The notes under the pieces were generated by a model. The model was not told the DNA's origin and ran no database searches. It saw only the letters and a program-made list of their open reading frames with translations. The position numbers and the translations under genes were made by a program. From Magicicada septendecula (taxonomy: Eukaryota; Arthropoda; Insecta; Hemiptera; Cicadidae): a stretch of 64,000 bases of DNA. This document shows, piece after piece, positions 33,641 through 45,310 of the stretch (position 1 is the first letter of the stretch; each line of letters starts with the position of its first letter). Where the stretch lies: NCBI GenBank assembly GCA_034769895.1, contig CM068373.1:283683379-283747378 (forward strand), written 5' to 3'.

Positions 33641-33645
33641 GATAT

Positions 33646-34144
33646 TGTTACGCCATTACAGAGCGTTCTACATGTTTCTCGGCTATCCCAGCAGAGCCGG
33701 CTCTAATATTTGCGTACGTACATGTACATGACACTTAACATGCGTCAACAATTGATGCTGTTCCACACTTCACCGGTCCACGCGCACTGTGTTCAAGGTC
33801 GCATTCAATTACGCTTTAGTGTTTTTGAGTAGTGCTGACGCGTATTATGGAATATTCTGGAACACTATTTAAACAACGACACCTGCTCCTTAGAGGTTAG
33901 TTTAAGTGACGATTTATTCCAGTGAGGTTCAAAGTATTGTGGCGAAGTGTTATTGTTTTATAATTGTGCGGGACTATATTAGTTGACATTATTATTGCTT
34001 ATGGACAAACTTTGCTTGGATTATTGTACAAGTTGATTATAAACTGTATCTGTGATTAATCAAAACTGGTGATTAGTGGTTTCATTGGTGTCTTTATTTT
34101 ATTTTCCACTGTACCACACGACGATCAGTGAGAACATCGTAACA
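33646..34144 (+). repeat. LTR family A, reference full-length solo LTR
   Basis: 499 bp with short inverted ends TGTTACG...CGTAACA. It has TATTTAAA at 33866-33873 and a TTAGTT initiator ~25 bases on. The 3' half (ATTGTGCGGGACTATATTAG, ATTAGTGGTTTCATTGGTG, CACACGACGATCAGTG) aligns with five other copies in the window. The flanks (GATAT / GTATG) do not give an exact target duplication. Confidence 0.85.
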
Positions 34145-34439
34145 GTATGCTTTACAATGAGCATATACGGATTAAGCTTAAGCTGTCCCCCATTGTTTGA
34201 AAACGTTGATGAACATAAGAATAGATAAATAGAACGTGTTCTTCCCACTAAAAACAACTCCATACCAAAAGCTCTATGTTTGTTTGCCTCACAGAGTAGT
34301 AGTAATGTATGAAAGCCCAGAAAACGATGGTCTGATACTTAATTCAACTTAAAATATTTGTAAATAACTACATTTTAAATTCACAATATAGGTCTACATT
34401 ATTATTATTCCGGCTGTACAATGTTTACACATTTTCCGG

Positions 34440-34935
34440 AACCAAAGATTACAGAAGTGATTGAATTCTCAGCTTCCACTGCTGCTTGTCCATTCAAAGA
34501 TCTTCAATTTCTCGTTTTCTCAATATAGTCTGAATGTTTTCTATCCAGGCGATAGGTGGTCTTCATCTTTTCCTTTTTCGTGGTGGGTCCGTTCCAAAAC
34601 TCTCCTTGGCAATCTTTCCTGTGCCATTCTTTTCGTGTGCCCATACAATTGTAATTTGTTTGTTTGGACAAAATCAACAATTGAGTTATTCACATTAATT
34701 CAGTGCTTAATGACTTAATTTCCAATTTTCTCACGTCTGGATATTCTTGCCGAACGTCTGCAAAAGTCCATCTCTGCTGTCATTAATTTTAATCTTGTGT
34801 GTTAATTAGTAGTCCAAACTTCTGAGCCGTAAGTCATGATAGGCCCTACTTCTAATAATGGTTTTAAATATTTTGGTTTTAGTTTCTGCTGTAATTTGCT
34901 TATCCCACAGGATTCCATTTGGACAAGCTGCTGCC
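34440..34935 (-). pseudogene. RTE-like LINE reverse transcriptase C-terminus
   Basis: The minus strand gives MTAEMDFCRRSARISRREKI, then NNSIVDFVQTNKLQLYGHTK, RMAQERLPRRVLEWTHHEKR, KRRRPPIAWIENIQTI and LRKREIEDLWMDKQQWKL. This is the standard LINE ending (QLRWYGHV.RM...RLPK...RGRP...W.E.I). Frames are interrupted near the start. Confidence 0.8.
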
Positions 34936-35277
34936 TTTTAGTTGGTTGTTGGTTTTACAAAGGCTAAAGGAAGTAAACCTTGATTAAAAATTGCCTGGTC
35001 TTCCAGCTTGGGGGTTAATGCAATGGCCCAACTCCCCATTCATTCGAAAACAAAAAAAAATGTTAAAAAATCAAATTGATTGCAGTCGGATTCACAATGT
35101 ACATAAGGATCCTAAACCCGGAAGCCAGAAGGTGTCTACACCTATTTCAGGTTTAAACTAGACAACTAGCCTATTATTTTTGACATGATAATGTCTTTTG
35201 GCTGGCCATCATTTGAAAATTTCTGTAACGCTGTAAACTGTAACGCATCACGCTGCATGACGTCATTCTTGCGTGAC

Positions 35278-35312
35278 GTCATTGGGATTGTTGTAAATAA
35301 ACGTTTGTTTTG
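35278..35312 (+). repeat. Direct repeat, copy 1
   Basis: GTCATTGGGATTGTTGTAAA, then TAAACGTTTGTTTTG. Nearly identical to 35703-35737, 425 bases downstream. Possibly the ends of a small unclassified element. Confidence 0.6.
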
Positions 35313-35702
35313 ATACGTCGCAATATATAAATATATATTTATATATATTATGTGTTAAAAATAATATCACTGCAAACAATTAAACCAGATTTATAAAGCG
35401 TCCTGAAAGTTTAAAATCAAGTGTTAGCACAATTTACCAGCCGGGAATCGTTAACTAAAACCGCGACCGCTAACATGCTAACGTCGTCGCAGATTAAAGA
35501 CCTAACAAGCAAACAACACTGCATAGCTGTAGATAGGTTTATTGTCTCTAGTTAATGGTTCTCTTCGTATGTGATTCAGCTAACGATCCTGCATCTATTC
35601 GTTAAAATATTTGTCTGTACTGCATCGTAAATGCAAATCTACTTCCTCTTTATATTTAATTACTCACCGCATAAATGTGAAGATATAACACAGATACATA
35701 AT

Positions 35703-35737
35703 GTCATTGGGATTGTTGTAAATAAAGGTTTGTTTTG
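35703..35737 (+). repeat. Direct repeat, copy 2
   Basis: Second copy of 35278-35312 with one or two base changes, placed ~80 bases before a perfect palindrome. Confidence 0.6.
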
Positions 35738-35815
35738 TGTTGTGGTGAAATACACTGCTGCTGGTATATAGTAACCATAATGTGGCGACTGACTAAAACA
35801 ACGTTCGACAATGGA

Positions 35816-36003
35816 TACAGTACCGTTTACCAAATGGTAAAAGCTTAAGAGCATGATAATGTCTTTCAGCCGCCAGCTAAACGCAACATTTGCGCAAAAG
35901 AAACAATCAGTCACTCAGTAACCATAATAATGTTGCGTTTAGCTGGCGGCTGAAAGACATTATCATGCTCTTAAGCTTTTACCATTTGGTAAACGGTACT
36001 GTA
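35816..36003. repeat. Perfect inverted repeat, 74-bp arms, 40-bp spacer
   Basis: 35816-35889 is the exact reverse complement of 35930-36003. Key parts are TACAGTACCGTTTACC, AAGCTTAAGAGCATG and AGCCGCCAGCTAAACGC. No mismatch was found on reading through. The transcript would form a 74-bp perfect hairpin. It shares no sequence with the other palindromes. Confidence 0.9.
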
Positions 36004-36039
36004 TTTTAAATTCAACGAGTGAACAGAGTTCTCAGTTTC

Positions 36040-36240
36040 AAATCGACCGTTTGGGGTTTGCCTATCATTTTGCCTGTTTATCTATCTGTCCGTCTGTCTG
36101 TCCACCTGTTTGTTATGTTTCACAATAACTTTTGAACACATCGACCGATTTTTGTAAAACTTGGTGTGCCTATCCATACTATTACCCCACCGATCCCCAT
36201 TGGGTTTTTGAGATCAAGTCACCTAAAAACTCCGGGTGAG
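36040..36240 (+). repeat. Dispersed repeat end
   Basis: CTGTCCGTCTGTCTGTCC, AATAACTTTTGAACACATCG, ACCGATTTTTGTAAAACTTGG and TGTGCCTATCCAT. Related in + orientation to 63730-63860 and inverted at 37640-37800 and 21700-21850. Confidence 0.55.
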
Positions 36241-36430
36241 AAACAAAAATAAAAAAGGTAAAAGTTTGAAAAAGTCCATGTGGGGTATTAAATTAAACAT
36301 AATTTTAAAGAAAACCTGAATCAATTGTTCAGTTGTTCAGTTGTTTAGTTTTGGAAATTTCTAAAACTTAATGGCACCAGGGCTCAAAGACGGGATCGAC
36401 TTAAAAGCTGAAACTAAATATTTTTCACTT

Positions 36431-36750
36431 AATGTTGTTAAAATTCCTTCCCGGACTGTTTGATCGTGGTCCATAATTTTTGTTTTTTACAAAAGCAGTC
36501 GTTTCGGCAGTACCATCGACTGCCATAATCAGTGTAAAATCGAGTTACGCTAACGTGAGGTGGTATACGTTAGTGACCACAGTATACCTCACGTTAGCGT
36601 AACTCGATTTTACACTGATTATGGCAGTCGATGGCACTGCCAAACGTCTGTTTTTGTAGAAAACAATGGACCACGACCAAACAGCCCGGGAATGAATTTT
36701 AACAACATTGACTCCGGCCGTGCGAGCCTACGAAGTACATTTGTCATTTA
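36431..36750. mobile_element. Head-to-head palindromic mini-element
   Basis: Arms 36431-36556 and 36585-36709 are inverse copies (AATGTTGTTAAAATTCC / GGAATGAATTTTAACAACAT). Each arm holds a CTGATTATGGCAGT - CGATGGY - ACTGCC hairpin and an AAACG box (GAAACG in the left arm), and a CCGGGAA end block. The right arm continues into a tail GACTCCGGCCGTGCGAGC. No target duplication was found. Confidence 0.8.
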
Positions 36751-36918
36751 AGGTTATTTATGTTTCCATAGATATATCTATAGTATAATAGTTTATGCCC
36801 GAATCTAATAGTATTCACCAATATACATAACTTATTACAATATGTAAAGTTTTCTTTGCAAATGTAACTTACAAACGCTCTATAACCTGTCCTGAATTTA
36901 CAGCGTGTGTTAAGCAAT

Positions 36919-37238
36919 ATTAATATTGTTAAGTTTTACGAAGGCTTACACAGCCGGTGTCATTCTGATTAAAATTAACTCCCGGGCTGTTTGGCCGTGG
37001 TCCAAAGTTTGTGACAAAACCAGACGTTTCGCCAGTACTACTGACTGCCATCTTCAATAAAAACGAGTCAACGCTAATGTGGGATGTTTTACGCTAGGAC
37101 CACAGCCTTAACCAGCGTTGACTCGTTTTCACTGAAAATGGCAGTCAGCGGTACTGTCGAAACGTCGGTTTTGTCAGAAACTTTGGACCACGGCCAAAAA
37201 TCCCGGGAGTTAATTTTAATCAGGATTAATATTGTTAA
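36919..37238. mobile_element. Head-to-head palindromic mini-element with 14-bp target duplication
   Basis: Perfect direct repeats ATTAATATTGTTAA (36919-36932 and 37225-37238) bound a 292-bp unit. Its arms (36965-37080 and 37112-37223) are inverse copies with ATTAAAATTAACTCCCGGG, GGCCGTGGTCCAAAG, GAAACGTC and CTGAAAATGGCAGT. Only the left arm (minus strand) keeps the tail GACACCGGCTGTG and AAGCC. The layout is one full copy plus one copy without the tail, head to head. Confidence 0.85.
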
Positions 37239-37369
37239 ATTATTATTACTGACACCAAGTTGGTATTTTAGTAAAATTCCTCATAACTTGATTCCCAAGA
37301 CAGACTTAACATTTTTATTAAATTTCCGACTTTGACTCGTGGTGTTCCTAAATTAAAAATTGTTTTCAG

Positions 37370-37800
37370 AATAAGCGTTGCATTAAAGCTGATTTGGGTT
37401 AAAATACGTTCAGTCTGATGCCCCATATATTTTTTTACAATTTTTTTAAATTATTATCTTTTGTCTGGATTTTGGTAACCACAATTTTTAAAATTTCAAA
37501 AACTGAGATCTATATTGGATTACGGTTATAGTTCCCTTTAATCTGATACCCCACAGGAATATTTACGATTTTTCAAAATTTTACTCCTTACATTTTAGCC
37601 AGCGCCAGCTACTTTTCAGAAGATCAATATGAAAAATAATAGGTGTTTGTGAGGTAAAAAATATTGACATGCGTGCCAAGTTTTACGAAAATCGTTTGAC
37701 GCATTCAAAGGTTATCGTGACACTCACTCCAAACATACAAACAGATTATTGCAGAACGGTCGATTTTAAACTTAGAACCAGCTTCGCTCGTTCAATTACA
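37370..37800 (-). repeat. AT-rich repeat related to 20861-21850
   Basis: Blocks CCCTTTAATCTGATACCCCA and ATTTTCAAAATTTTAC recur at ~130-bp spacing. The right end (GTGCCAAGTTTTACG, AAATCGTTTGACGCATTC, GTGACACTCACTCC) is the same end block as at 21720-21820. Confidence 0.5.
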
Positions 37801-38403
37801 ATGTGAATAATTTAAGCAAAGAGTTTTAATATACAAGCGTAAAGAGTTAAATATTTTATTTATTAGAATATATGTGGACAACAAAGTATATGAAGATCTA
37901 GTAAGCGTTGGTGAAGTGTGTGTATTCCTTAGGGACCTGAACAGATGATTCGCCTAGTCTCTGATACAAGAAGAAGAAGAAAAAGAGAGAATATGTGTCT
38001 TGATGTTTTGGCGTCTTCATTTTTAAGATAAAATACATTTTCACTGCATATTTTTTATGATTATGATCTGTGGTATAAAATGCCCGTAACTTGGGTTGGT
38101 TATCGTGTATTTGGAAACTGACTTGACGCTTTATCTGCAAACACAACCCCAGCAAACTTCTTAATTAATGAAACGCTCGGTTTTCGTTTTAAATGTTCCC
38201 GACGGCGTTTTGGTAATTAACAACCTCACAAGAAGTAGGTACCGCAAGTCGGAGAATCACCATCAATCAAAAACTTAATTAAATTTTTCTCTTATTGTGT
38301 AACAAGAATTTCAAATAAAACAGCAATGGTATGGACGCTATGTGTTTGCTATACGCTAAAGACAAACTTTTCTCATTCTTACCAGAGAAGCATAAATAGT
38401 TTC

Positions 38404-38985
38404 TCATTTTGGTACAGTGACATACATTTTTAAATCGTACAAACCGAGAGTTACAAATCTTATTAGGGTTTGCGAAAAATTAGACTCGTAATACAATAAA
38501 ACCTTTATGTTAAAATCCTCATCATCAAGTTCTTCAAGGATTAAATCAAAGATGGTTTGTTCCGGTTTGACCAGGCAGAGATTAGAGCTGGTCACGCCAG
38601 CGCTTCCTCGGACGTCCCACACCTCTCCGTCCTTCGGCTTATAGTTCCGTAGTTGTTTGGGGATGCGCCAGTCATCCATTCGGCAAAGATGTTGCCAACA
38701 ATTCAGCCAATCCTGTCAATTATACTCATAATATTCAGACCGTACGTCTGTGTTTCTTCGATGATCATAGAGAGTATACCCTGCCACGTGGCTGAGAAAT
38801 TTCATTTCAGCCTCTTGGATGCGACTGGCCTGGCCTTTCGTTAAAGTCCAATTCTCAGACCCATAAGAAGTGGGAAAGGCCATCACCTTCTAGAATTTTA
38901 GGCGTGTTTCTTTACTTGCTGACTTAAGAGTTCGCCACTTATGCAACTTATTCACCACGTCGTTGCTTGTATTATAAGACACCTA
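38404..38985 (-). pseudogene. LINE reverse transcriptase C-terminus, copy B2
   Basis: The minus strand reads NDVVNKLHKWRTLK, ETRLKFYKVMAFPTSYGSEN, WTLTKGQASRIQEAEMKFLS, GYTLYDHRRNTDVR, then a frame change and MDDWRIPKQLRNYKPK. It ends VKPEQTIFDLILEE with an Asp/Glu run. Same family as 14640-15010. The GRPRKRW block is lost to a frameshift that also creates the 91-residue open frame. Confidence 0.8.
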
Positions 38986-41900
38986 TGTTAAAATAAGTAT
39001 ACAATAAAAATTGCTAGCAACAAGTACGACCGTAGTTTGTTAGGTTAACACGACACACAAACTAAAAGTATATGTCTTTAAAAAACAAAACTTGCTATTT
39101 ATTACGTCTTCGACGCTCTCGAAATATTCTTGAGTTGATCTTACAACGTGAGGTGATGAGTTGGTTGGTATGATATGAAATAAAGTAGTGGACTGTATTT
39201 TTTTAATTAACTGTTTATTGAAGTTTATATGAAAATGATTGCATGGCACGTGCAGTGTAGCGCGGCAAACATTGCCAAAGTAGAATTAAATTAAGTATTG
39301 AAAGGCATAACAATAAATTGAAGCGAAATTTGCCAAAGTAGTAATGAATTAAGCACTGACAAGCATAATAATAAGTTGAATTGGAATTATAGTGTAAATT
39401 TTTAAAAATATATCTAAAATATTTTTAGAGGACGCAACCGACGCGAAGGCAGTTAGTATCTGTCAAGAGTGTGATGGATAGGGGAGAGATACAACCGTCA
39501 TTCGGACAATACGTGTATTCAAGAACACGACAATGTGACGTCTTGTTTAGTGGAGGCAATAATTCTAAATTGCTTTGTTAAATTAGGGTGAGGCGAGAGA
39601 AAACGTCCTCATAACAAATAGACAAAAGACGACGCCTTGTACATGCACTTTACCGAGAATACGAGAGCCGAACAACGTAACACCATCTGTGAAAGGTCCG
39701 AGACGACACTCTGACACAAAGTGTTTACAATGACATTACGTACAGGCTAGTCATATGAATAATAAGGGTTTTGTTGCGAGAGAAAACAGACGATGTAACG
39801 ACAACGGGGGATTCGTATACTATTCCGGACATGAATGGAACTAGGATAATGGCAGTTGTACTGTACCGAGAAATTATCAGCCAGCAGCGTAGTAATAAAA
39901 ACACTGAACGGATACACCAAAACAATACTGAAATTCGTTACGCTTGAGACCAAAGGACGATAGGGTGACAGGGTATAAATCAGAGGTACATAACTCGAAC
40001 TTGAGTTGAACAAAAGGATGATTGACAGGCGGAGGAATTGCTCTTTTCGAAGAAATAAGGGTGATGACACCAGAAAGTATGTTGGAGTAGGGTAGACAGC
40101 CTATCAGAGACCAAAGTTTGGCCAGGGCTGGACACAAGAACAATGTTGCCATGGAGACGATTGACGTAAACGAATCAGAAGGGAGTCGTGAACTTGACTC
40201 AAGACTTTGGGTGGATACTTCAAAGGAATTGAGACAAGAAACCAATGAGAAAGACGTAGGAAGATGGTAGAGAGATGAGCAAGAGATTTTGGAAGGGAGG
40301 TGAGATGATAAAACTGAGTGTTTAACACGAGAGGAGGCCTAGTACCAGTAGTAGTATCATAAACTTTTTTGGAAGGAGTATCATAAATTTTTCCCCCAGT
40401 AGTATCATACAAGAGACGCTAGTTGTATTATAAATTTTACACCAGTAGTATTACTATTGTACGAGAGTATCATAACTGTTAGTCAGTATCTTATAGACTT
40501 TAGCCAGTCTTACATAAACTTTGCTCAGTATTATTGAGATGTGCGGTAACTAAGTACATTAGTATGTTACGAGTTCGGAATATCAGTTCTCAATCAACGA
40601 TATAATAGACTCATAGTATTATTGAACTTAGACACTCGTCATTATATACGTTAGCGCGTAATAACTTTATAATATGTCAGTTTTACTACCGTAACGGGGC
40701 ACGACATAGTTTGTAGTAAACGGTAAGCGCGGTGGCAATACGTTAATTAACAGTTTCAATCTACTCATAGTAAGAACTGAGGTGTTAAAAATGAATGGAA
40801 ACATTATCGGTTAACAAGTAACTCATGTATAAACAATCTATCCTTGGTATTACACACATATATCTAAATCAAACGAGACCGGATGCATACCGAAGCGGAG
40901 TGCGAGAGATGCGTCGCGGAAGTGTGAGATCATTTGTGATATAGTGATAAGTGCAAAGTAATCGTACTGGAGAGTATAGGACAGAGACACCGGATGGAGA
41001 GTCTTCGCAATTTGGATATCAATTAACAAGTAAGGTAAATTATTTATTGTTAGCAGTTACTAATACACTGATCTGTTTCTCACAAAGAAACCACGTAGAA
41101 ATGAATATAAATGATCAGATAATAATTAAATCCTCTAAATGATCACTATAGTAGATGCAAGTCTGGAACATGAACTCATTGAGTATAGGGAGATGTTAAA
41201 TGTAAGGTATAATTTATTACATACTTATGTTGTATACTAAAATAGTAATATTAATTAACAAATAGTTGTGTAACATTGTCTTATTTACAGGAACATGAAG
41301 ATGTATTATTATGAATGTTGATTATTAATTGTTAGTAGATAATAAACCGTAACATATAAATCCAGACATGCGTATGAGTTTTATTATTACAATACCAAAT
41401 AGTGATCAATAAATATACAAGATATAAAAAAAGGTGAAATCATGATAACAGTGAATCACACTAATTCAGTTGATGTATAATATGAATATTTGAATTAACT
41501 CATTAGTTAATTACTTCATACTTTGATTGACATCTAAACACAAGATAATATGAAAAGTATCAAAATTATATTCATGTGTATTTTATGATAGATAAAACGT
41601 ATTCAGTATCAATTCACACATCAATTATAACTAAATAATGGAATAATTATCTTAACAACAAGTATAGAGTTGCATTGACTCCCAATCGTGGGTCTTAAAA
41701 AGATTATAAATCGCCACTTAATACTAAATTAAATTGATTTATTAATTAATTACCAGCATAATTAATGCATTCTGCAATGGCACACCAACCTGTGGCAAGA
41801 ATTAAATTTATATCTGGATTATGATCCAATAATTAAAGCAATTAACCTAATTAATTAATTAGCATAAATTAAGATAATTTGCATAAATTAATAAACAATA

Positions 41901-42115
41901 GTGCAGAATATTCCGAACTGAAAGAATTACATAGCCGCGGCGAATGAATACTGTTGCCCGTTCAGATTTTAACAGTTAACTAACTAGACTGTTGCGAGCG
42001 TAGTGGGACACGCTGGCAGCAGTTTAGGGGGGGGAATGACGTCACTGCACGCGCCCGCCGTTTACATATGCAGATATTGACAGGTACAAAGTTTAACGCT
42101 ATTTAAGACAAAATC
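38986..42115. other. No gene recognised; degenerate ATCATAAA repeats
   Basis: AT-rich. 40335-40535 contains loose ~35-bp repeats of AGTAGTATCATAAA-like words. Overlapping minus-strand frames at 39725-40412 are Ser/Leu-rich and match nothing I recognise. 40860-41360 has weak exon-like signals (GTAAGG, a TTTACAG acceptor, AATAAA), not enough to call a gene. Confidence 0.35.
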
Positions 42116-42123
42116 ATGTAAAA

Positions 42124-42305
42124 AAAAACAACTCGAAGTAAGTCTTGCCTATTACTATACATGTCTCTTTTTTTTTTTTTGACAGAACTCGTTTTCTACT
42201 AATACCAGTTTCTTTATTAATATTCGGTCTTTGTGCAGATCACTGTAAAAGCAACCAACTCGAAGTAAGGCGTGGTGACATACATGTGTCCCTTTTCTGT
42301 GTTTT
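42124..42305 (+). repeat. Repeat found inverted at 49285-49487
   Basis: AACAACTCGAAGTAAG, then GACAGAACTCGTTTTC, TGTGCAGATCACTG, AAAAGCAACCAACTCGAAG and ACATACATGTGTC. The word CAACTCGAAGTAAG occurs twice, ~120 bases apart. The other copy keeps the same order in reverse complement. Confidence 0.7.
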
Positions 42306-43225
42306 GCTCAATATCCACTTGCAGTTAAGTTCCTGAGTTTTACTGAACAACATAAAAGAATATTGACTGCCTATAAGTTAATAATTGCAAAAGTTTTATT
42401 CAATTGCATTGTAAATCACATTGGAAAAGAAGCACATGTTTTGAGAGATCAGTGAGACTATCACAAAGAATACATACGTTACTCTGTCTCAATGACTGGA
42501 CGGTAACTGTAAACGATAAACGCTTTGACAATAGTCGCGCGTAATACACAACGCAAAGTGTTTACTTATTCGCCTCAGAAATCTACTGTGAACCTTACAC
42601 TTTAATAAGGACATTGTTTACAATTTTGCGTGAACTTCACAGATTACAGCTGACTAGAGATTATTCAAATGCAGCCGGCAGCCTACATGAGAGAGGCGGG
42701 CGCGCGTCAAACGCACTTACGCATATCTGGTTTAGTTGGTGACGTGATAAATTTGTAACATTTGACTTTCTCCACAGTTTGTGCTTACAACCAAAACAGA
42801 AATCTGAAACTGATATGTGTATTTGTCACTGTGTAAAAAATTTGTTTACAATGCATTCAGTGTGTGAATGTTCAGTTCAGTGCGAATGATCAATTCGCAA
42901 CGGTGGTCACTGGTATGGAACTCAGTTCATCTCTGTACAACTCAACAAACGCACATTCCAATAAACGAACAATCGGTCTTGATAGTGGTAAAATGACTAA
43001 AACACGTCATCACCATCATCACGAGACTTAACCGTGATTTTCTGCCTATAAGCCAGTAGATATTTCTGACCTTGTGATTAAGTTCAATCTTCTTAGATGT
43101 TATATGTTTTTTCCAAGTATAATATTAATATTAATACTATAATAATACTATGATATTAATAGTTATTATATTATAATAGTTATTATATTATAATAGTTAT
43201 AATATTATTAGTTATAATATAATAT

Positions 43226-44945
43226 TAATACGGCACGGTTATATACAACATTATGTAATATATTAATGTAAATATTAATACAGTTTTATAATAGTAATAG
43301 TAATAATAATAATGATGATCATGATTAATTATTCATAGGCCTAATTGAACACAAAATAATTATTTCATTTTTTTGATAAGAGAAATTTAATTTTGTTATC
43401 ACCAAAGAATTCACTATTTTATTTTTAGAGAATATTCAGTTATTTTATTCCAAAATGCATATACGTTTATGACTGTCTAGGTTTACAGTGCTCAGTTATC
43501 CATTATATGCTGCTGGTTACTCAGTATTATTCTGACGCTGTGGCATAACTACGGGGGCGAATCAGGGGGGTCAATTCCTTCCTTCAATGCTATTACCAAC
43601 GTCAGCCAAGTTCAATAATCACTTAACTGAGTTAATCACAATAATCACAATATTCCTGAGTTAGCTCCGTGTGTTAAAGTAGGGATTATGCATAACTATA
43701 GACATAAAGTATAAGGGTTTCGGTACTGGATGGGGTGGTAACCGTCTGTTCCACCCTCCCCTTCCTCACTACTCCTACATTCGGGATTACTATTTTTGCT
43801 CATACGTAAGTGCAACACGTGAGATTCTATAAGAATCACGAGCAGCTATTTTTGTATTTAAAGTTCATAATCACATTCAAAGTTTCAGGAGTTTATATTA
43901 TTTTCTGTGTTGTATTTTAAAAGTATTAATTCTTTGAGAAATTACGTGAGGGACAACGGAATAAGGAACTGTATGACAGACTGAAACACTACACGCAACA
44001 GGATTGAATGTTTGAAGTGTGGGGTAAAATGTACCTCAACAAAGGTTTTAATAAAAATTTGATATACAGGTGCGGGACAAACCAATGTAGATCAAAAAAG
44101 AATCTGCGAGCGAGACAGTACGTTTCTTGGCATAGGGCGGAATCCAACAGAACCCGTGTAGTGCGTTTTATTTGCGTGGATTTTTAAATACCCGATTTCT
44201 ATAATTACAAAAGAAACCGAAATAAATACGAAAAGGGCAAGAAAATTAATTTCCGAGTTTCGGAAAATATTAACTATATTTCTGTCACAGAACAGTACAA
44301 AAATTGGTGGTGTTGGTCACACAGTGGTAATAGACGAAAGTGCGTTCCGCAAGAGAAAGTATAACGGGGATCGACTGGTGAAGATTCGGTGGGTAATCGG
44401 AGAGATAGACAGAAGGAGTAAACAATTTTTCCTGAAAGATGTAAATAAACGGGATGCTAACGCTTCGTTGGATGTAACTGAGAAAAACGTTCAGTCTGGA
44501 ACTACTATAATTACGAACACGTAGAGGAGCTACAATTCTCTACAAAGTAAAGATTGTACTCATTTGCGAGTTAGCAGTCGTTGAACTCTGTATACTGCAG
44601 TGACATGAACATTCATACACAGAACATCACGAGCCACTGGTCAAAATTAAAAAAAGACATGAGGCGACGGGTAGGAAGGATCCCGGTGAGGTCCTTTGAA
44701 AGATGTCGCAGACTGTGTAATAATGTTATGTGAACAAAATTAAATTTCTCTTATCAAAAAAATGACTGAAGTATTTTATTTCTAAATTAGGCCTATAAGT
44801 AAATAATAATCATAATTATCATTAATAATAATAATAATAATAATAATAAGTATTAACAATAAAATAATAATAATTATTATTATTATTACTATATAACGAA
44901 AATATTATCATTAATATATGACATAATGTTAATAAAATAAATGTT
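43226..44945 (+). mobile_element. Merlin DNA transposon with long inverted ends
   Basis: The inner ends are inverse copies: TTTTTTTGATAAGAGAAATT, TAATTTTGTT (43371-43401) against AACAAAATTAAATTTCTCTT, ATCAAAAAAATG (44735-44766). Further out TAGGCCTAATT / AATTAGGCCTA and ACATTATGTAATATATTAAT / ATTAATATATGACATAATGT continue the match to about 43226 and 44945. AAT-rich microsatellite lies inside both arms. A decayed Merlin-type transposase sits between. The exact outer ends and target duplication are not resolved. Confidence 0.75.
43985..44725 (+). pseudogene. Merlin / ISXO2-like (IS1595-type) transposase
   Basis: An N-terminal zinc ribbon is recognisable across two frames (CLKCGVKC, then RCGTNQCRSKKNLRARQYV). 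After a degraded middle comes VVIDESAFRKRKYNGDRLVK, IRWVIGEIDR.SKQFFL, a second acidic region GTTIITNT, and IHTQNITSHWSKLKKDMRRR. These are the DDE_Tnp_IS1595/ISXO2-like landmarks. The third catalytic Glu, expected after HTQNI, is Thr here; the second Asp is also replaced (TNT for TDT). Stops and frameshifts interrupt at several points. Dead copy. Confidence 0.85.
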
Positions 44946-45154
44946 TTTGAGCCAACTAAAGTTACATGCAACGGAAAATGCCACTCAATCCGCTGGACGG
45001 GACCGCCGCAATAGATCTACTGTAAAACCCTCTTAACAATAGATGCACCTTTTTAGTGGCCACAAAAATAACCTTTCTTGAAGTGAAGGGTAAGAGCATG
45101 TAAGCGGACGACTACGGCCCCGTTCAGTACCGACAACCAGTCACAACTCATTGT

Positions 45155-45310
45155 AGGTTAATGCCTTCTCACCAATCTTCTTTCATTCTACGTTTTTCTT
45201 TGCCACTGTCTTACTTCAATTTTCTTCAAATCTTCCTCCACGGCATCCTTCAATCTCTTCCTGCGTCTATTCTTTACTTTTTTCTGGGAAGGATTCCGCT
45301 CAAAAGTCCT
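45155..45310 (-). pseudogene. LINE C-terminal fragment
   Basis: The minus strand reads KKVKNRRRKRLKDAVEEDLK, KIEVRQWQRKT, stop, NERRLVRRH. This is the final segment of RTE-like LINE proteins ('RWLD.VEEDLKKI.VR.W...A..R..W'). Confidence 0.6.

Noticed and set aside
39725..40412. Three overlapping minus-strand frames as one gene with frameshifts
   Set aside because: No recognisable domain, and + strand repeats of ATCATAAA words overlap the end; no support.
40885..41360. Small spliced gene (GTAAGG donor, TTTACAG acceptor, AATAAA)
   Set aside because: Signals are short and common in AT-rich DNA; the exons carry no convincing coding frame.
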